This document shows positions 20,789 to 23,040 of a DNA stretch of 23,040 bases, piece by piece. Origin of the DNA: Coriobacteriia bacterium (GTDB lineage: Bacteria > Actinomycetota > Coriobacteriia > Anaerosomatales > PALSA-660). Location: the NCBI GenBank assembly GCA_030652345.1, contig JAUSAU010000050.1:1-23040 (forward strand), written 5' to 3'. The position numbers and the translations under genes were made by a program. Every line of letters starts with the position of its first letter. Position 1 is the first letter of the stretch. The notes beneath the pieces were generated by a model. It saw only the letters and a program-made list of their open reading frames with translations, searched no databases and was not told where the DNA came from.

Positions 20789-22264
20789 TCACTGACCGCC
20801 GAGCATCCCGGCCAGGAGAGGCGTGACACCGACGGCGAGCGGCAGGATGCCGACCACCACGATGAGCACGGCCAGAGCGACGGTCGTCTTGGCAGCGGGG
20901 CCGCCGGGCGTCATGCCTGAGACCGGCTCCGCGCTGTCGTCGAAGAACGCCGCGCGCAGGACCGAGCCGTAGTAGCCGAAGGAGACGACCGACCCGAGGA
21001 CGCCGACGATCGCCAGCCATGCCCAGCCACCGGCGGCAGCCGTCCCGAAGACAAGGAACTTGCCCCAGAAGCCGGCCGTCAGCGGCATGCCTGTGAGAGC
21101 GAACATCACCACCGCGAGCGAGATCGCCAGGGCGGGTCGACGCGATGAGAGCCCGGCGAGCGCGGAGATCGAGCCGTCCCACGCGGGGTCGCTCTCCCGG
21201 ATGGCGGCGGCGAACATGAATGCGGCGAGCGCCGAGAGGCCGTAGAGCACGGCGAAGACCATCACCGCGGCCAGCATGTTCTCCCCCAGCACCGGGATGG
21301 CGCGCAGCCCCTTCCCGACGGTGGTGATCGAATCGTCGCGCGTGGCCATGACCGCGAACGCGTATCCGACCTGCGCGACGCCCGAGTAGGCGAGCATGCG
21401 CGCGAACGAGCGCTGGCGCAGTGCGGCGAGGTTGCCGAAGACGATCGAGCCCACCGCGATCGCGGCGAACGCCCACTGGCTCAGCGCCGCAGGCGCACTG
21501 CCGGTGGCGATGACGGCGAGCCACCCGGCCGCGGCCAGAGCGCCGACCTTGGCCGACGACGACAGCAGGGCGGCGGAGACCGGACCGGCATGCTGGTACG
21601 CATCGGGCGCCCAACTGTGGAACGGGAACGCCGCGGCCTTGAACGCGATGCCGCTCACGACGAGCGTCAGTCCGACGGCCAGTGCGGCCGACGCGCCCGT
21701 CTTCTCCGACGCCGCGAGGATGTCGACGTAGAAGAGCGATCCGCCGGTGATGCCGAGCAAGACCGCGAGGCCGCCGATCAGGAGCGCGGTCGCGACGGAG
21801 CCCTGCACGAACCACTTCATCGCCGCCTCGCGCGCTTCGTCGGTGCCGGCGAGCGCCACCAGTCCGTAGCCGCACAGCGCGAGTGTCTCGATCGCGATGA
21901 ACAGGATCATCAGGTCGAAGGAGGCCGCGGCGATCGCCGCCGCGGACGACGCCAGCGCACCGAGCGCCGCGACACGCGCGCCGCCGGGCTCGCTTCCGAG
22001 CAGACCGGACCCGCCGGCCAGCGCGACGGCGCCGAGCAGGAGGCACGCCGCGGGCGGCATCGACGCGAGCGGGCCGCCGATGACGCTCTCGAGGATGACT
22101 TCCCGGTACGACAGGGCCCAGATCGCCAGCCCGCCGCCGGCCAGAAGCCCGACAGCAGCAGCCCAGATGGCGGAGCGGCGCAAGCCGAACGCATCGAGCG
22201 CCATCGAGACGATCGCACCCAGGACGCCGAGGCCGGCAGGTCCGTAGGAGATCAGGTACTTCAC
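20789..22264 (-). CDS. nuoN: NADH-quinone oxidoreductase subunit N (complex I)
   Basis: NuoN is one of the three antiporter-like membrane subunits that pump protons in complex I. The 491-residue product is almost entirely hydrophobic, consistent with about 14 helices. Charged residues thought to form the proton path are in place: Glu126 in FIAIETLALCGY, Lys150, Lys209 in FKAAAFPFHSWAPDAY, Lys239, and Lys402 in GMPLTAGFWGKF, with spacing close to that of the E. coli subunit. The GTG start at 22264 lies 2 bases after the nuoM stop and has a purine-rich GGAGGGGGTAGGA stretch just upstream. The frame continues upstream into nuoM, but that part is not family-like. It is the last gene of its operon. 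Confidence 0.95.
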   Translation of the reverse strand: MKYLISYGPAGLGVLGAIVSMALDAFGLRRSAIWAAAVGLLAGGGLAIWALSYREVILESVIGGPLASMPPAACLLLGAVALAGGSGLLGSEPGGARVAALGALASSAAAIAAASFDLMILFIAIETLALCGYGLVALAGTDEAREAAMKWFVQGSVATALLIGGLAVLLGITGGSLFYVDILAASEKTGASAALAVGLTLVVSGIAFKAAAFPFHSWAPDAYQHAGPVSAALLSSSAKVGALAAAGWLAVIATGSAPAALSQWAFAAIAVGSIVFGNLAALRQRSFARMLAYSGVAQVGYAFAVMATRDDSITTVGKGLRAIPVLGENMLAAVMVFAVLYGLSALAAFMFAAAIRESDPAWDGSISALAGLSSRRPALAISLAVVMFALTGMPLTAGFWGKFLVFGTAAAGGWAWLAIVGVLGSVVSFGYYGSVLRAAFFDDSAEPVSGMTPGGPAAKTTVALAVLIVVVGILPLAVGVTPLLAGMLGGQ

Positions 22265-22266
22265 TC

Positions 22267-23040
22267 CTACCCCCTCCCGAGCATCAGGGCGAGCGCCTCG
22301 GCGATCGGCGCGGTCAGTGTGGAGACGAGCCCCGGCCAGACGCCGAGTACGAGGATGCCGACGGCGAGCGGGACGATGGCGACGATCTCGCGGATGGAGA
22401 GGTCCGGGATGCCGGCCCACTCCCCCGTCTCCGGACCCTGAGCCACGGCACGCACCGCGCGCAGGCCGTACGCACCCGCCAAGACGACGCCGACAGCGAC
22501 GGCGGCCATCCACCATCCGTATGCGCCGAAGCCCTCCAGCACGGTCGCCAGCTCGCCGGGGAAGCCCGCGAGCCCGGGAAGGCCGAGGCTGGCCAGTGAG
22601 GCGAACACAAAGGCGGTGCCCCACGCGGGAACGGTACGCAGCAGCCCGCCGAAGCGATCGAGTGCGCGGGTGTGCGTGCGCTCGTAGAGCAGTCCCACGA
22701 GCAGGAAGAGCAGGCCGCTCGTCAGGCCGTGCGCGACCATGGTGAGCATGGCCGCTGTCAGCGCCAGCGGCGTCCCGATCGATATCGCGAGAACGACGAA
22801 GCCCATGTGGGCGACGGATGAGTACGCGACGAGCCGCTTGAGGTCGCTCTGCGCGAGCGCCATGAGCGCGCCGTAGACGATGCCGATGATGCCGAGTGCC
22901 GCGAACAGCGGAGCTGCCGCGCGTGCGGCGTCCGGCCCGAGCGGCAGCGCCAGGCGGAGGAAGCCGTAGCCGCCCATCTTGAGCAGGACACCGGCCAGCA
23001 TGATCGAGCCCGCGGTCGGTGCCTCGACGTGCGCGTCGGG
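22267..23040 (-). CDS. nuoM: NADH-quinone oxidoreductase subunit M (complex I), C-terminal part (partial)
   Basis: This is the last 257 residues of NuoM; the gene continues beyond the right edge. The visible part opens with PDAHVEAPTAGS, a very strong NuoM/ND4 signature, followed by LAGVLLKMGGYGFLRLALP (the Lys of this helix is conserved in the proton path), DLKRLVAYSSVAHMGF and a series of hydrophobic helices. NuoM is a proton-pumping antiporter-like subunit of complex I. The stop at 22267 is two bases before the nuoN start, the standard order M-N at the end of nuo operons. Whether the electron-input module uses NADH or another donor cannot be seen from these subunits. Confidence 0.95.
   Translation of the reverse strand, partial: PDAHVEAPTAGSIMLAGVLLKMGGYGFLRLALPLGPDAARAAAPLFAALGIIGIVYGALMALAQSDLKRLVAYSSVAHMGFVVLAISIGTPLALTAAMLTMVAHGLTSGLLFLLVGLLYERTHTRALDRFGGLLRTVPAWGTAFVFASLASLGLPGLAGFPGELATVLEGFGAYGWWMAAVAVGVVLAGAYGLRAVRAVAQGPETGEWAGIPDLSIREIVAIVPLAVGILVLGVWPGLVSTLTAPIAEALALMLGRG

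Noticed and set aside
20779..20792. Inverted repeat GTGACG/CGTCAC at the nuoN stop
   Set aside because: The arms leave a loop of only two bases, the repeat overlaps the stop codon and no T-run follows, so a terminator role is unlikely.
1..23040. CRISPR arrays, tRNA or rRNA genes, insertion sequences, prophage genes
   Set aside because: I saw no regularly spaced repeats, no tRNA cloverleaf or rRNA core sequence, no transposase or integrase motif and no phage structural protein in either strand.

Overview
All supported genes in this window lie on the minus strand, so the biological reading direction runs from position 23040 down to 1. The DNA is strongly GC-rich, with frequent GTG and TTG starts and many four-base start/stop overlaps. 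The gene set includes complex I, a type IV pilus/type II secretion ATPase, corrinoid salvage, and an S2P protease-trpS-scpA-scpB-rluB block. This suggests a GC-rich, probably anaerobic bacterium, with actinobacterial relatives such as Coriobacteriia as my best guess. That placement is inference; there is no rRNA here to test it.

Layout in transcription order. (1) 23040-20789: the 3' end of a complex I operon, nuoM (partial) and nuoN. (2) 20788-20146: a possible promoter with a structured leader, a small FlgM-like gene and a clear terminator hairpin. (3) 20063-12874: a YggT-like membrane protein, a PilB/GspE ATPase, deoB, deoA and a large DHH-CBS-tRNA nucleotidyltransferase fusion, with small gaps or overlaps throughout. 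(4) 12859-8993: site-2 protease, trpS, scpA, scpB and rluB, i.e. housekeeping functions in translation, chromosome condensation and 23S rRNA modification. (5) 8992-7201: an accessory patch with three tiny predicted membrane proteins of unknown function and a Phd/RelE-type toxin-antitoxin pair with its own palindromic operator. (6) 7042-1: a cobalamin riboswitch followed by one tightly packed corrinoid uptake and salvage operon, btuF-btuC-btuD-cobU-cobT-cobS-cobC-like phosphatase-aminotransferase (partial).

The salvage operon is coherent. BtuF captures corrinoid outside the membrane, and BtuC with the ATPase imports it. CobU activates adenosylcobinamide, CobT activates the lower ligand base, CobS joins the two halves, and the CobC-like phosphatase removes the phosphate. 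The riboswitch would shut the operon off when cobalamin is abundant.

The most interesting items are: the extra C-terminal Rossmann-like domain fused to the corrinoid ABC ATPase; a HisC-like aminotransferase at the end of the cobalamin operon; the three-gene membrane cassette, in which two genes share a frame separated by one stop codon; a TrpRS carrying the cysteine pattern of the iron-sulfur TrpRS group with the last cysteine replaced by histidine; and a structured leader before the FlgM-like gene. I saw no CRISPR array, tRNA, rRNA, insertion sequence or prophage gene. No completely new system can be claimed from the sequence alone.
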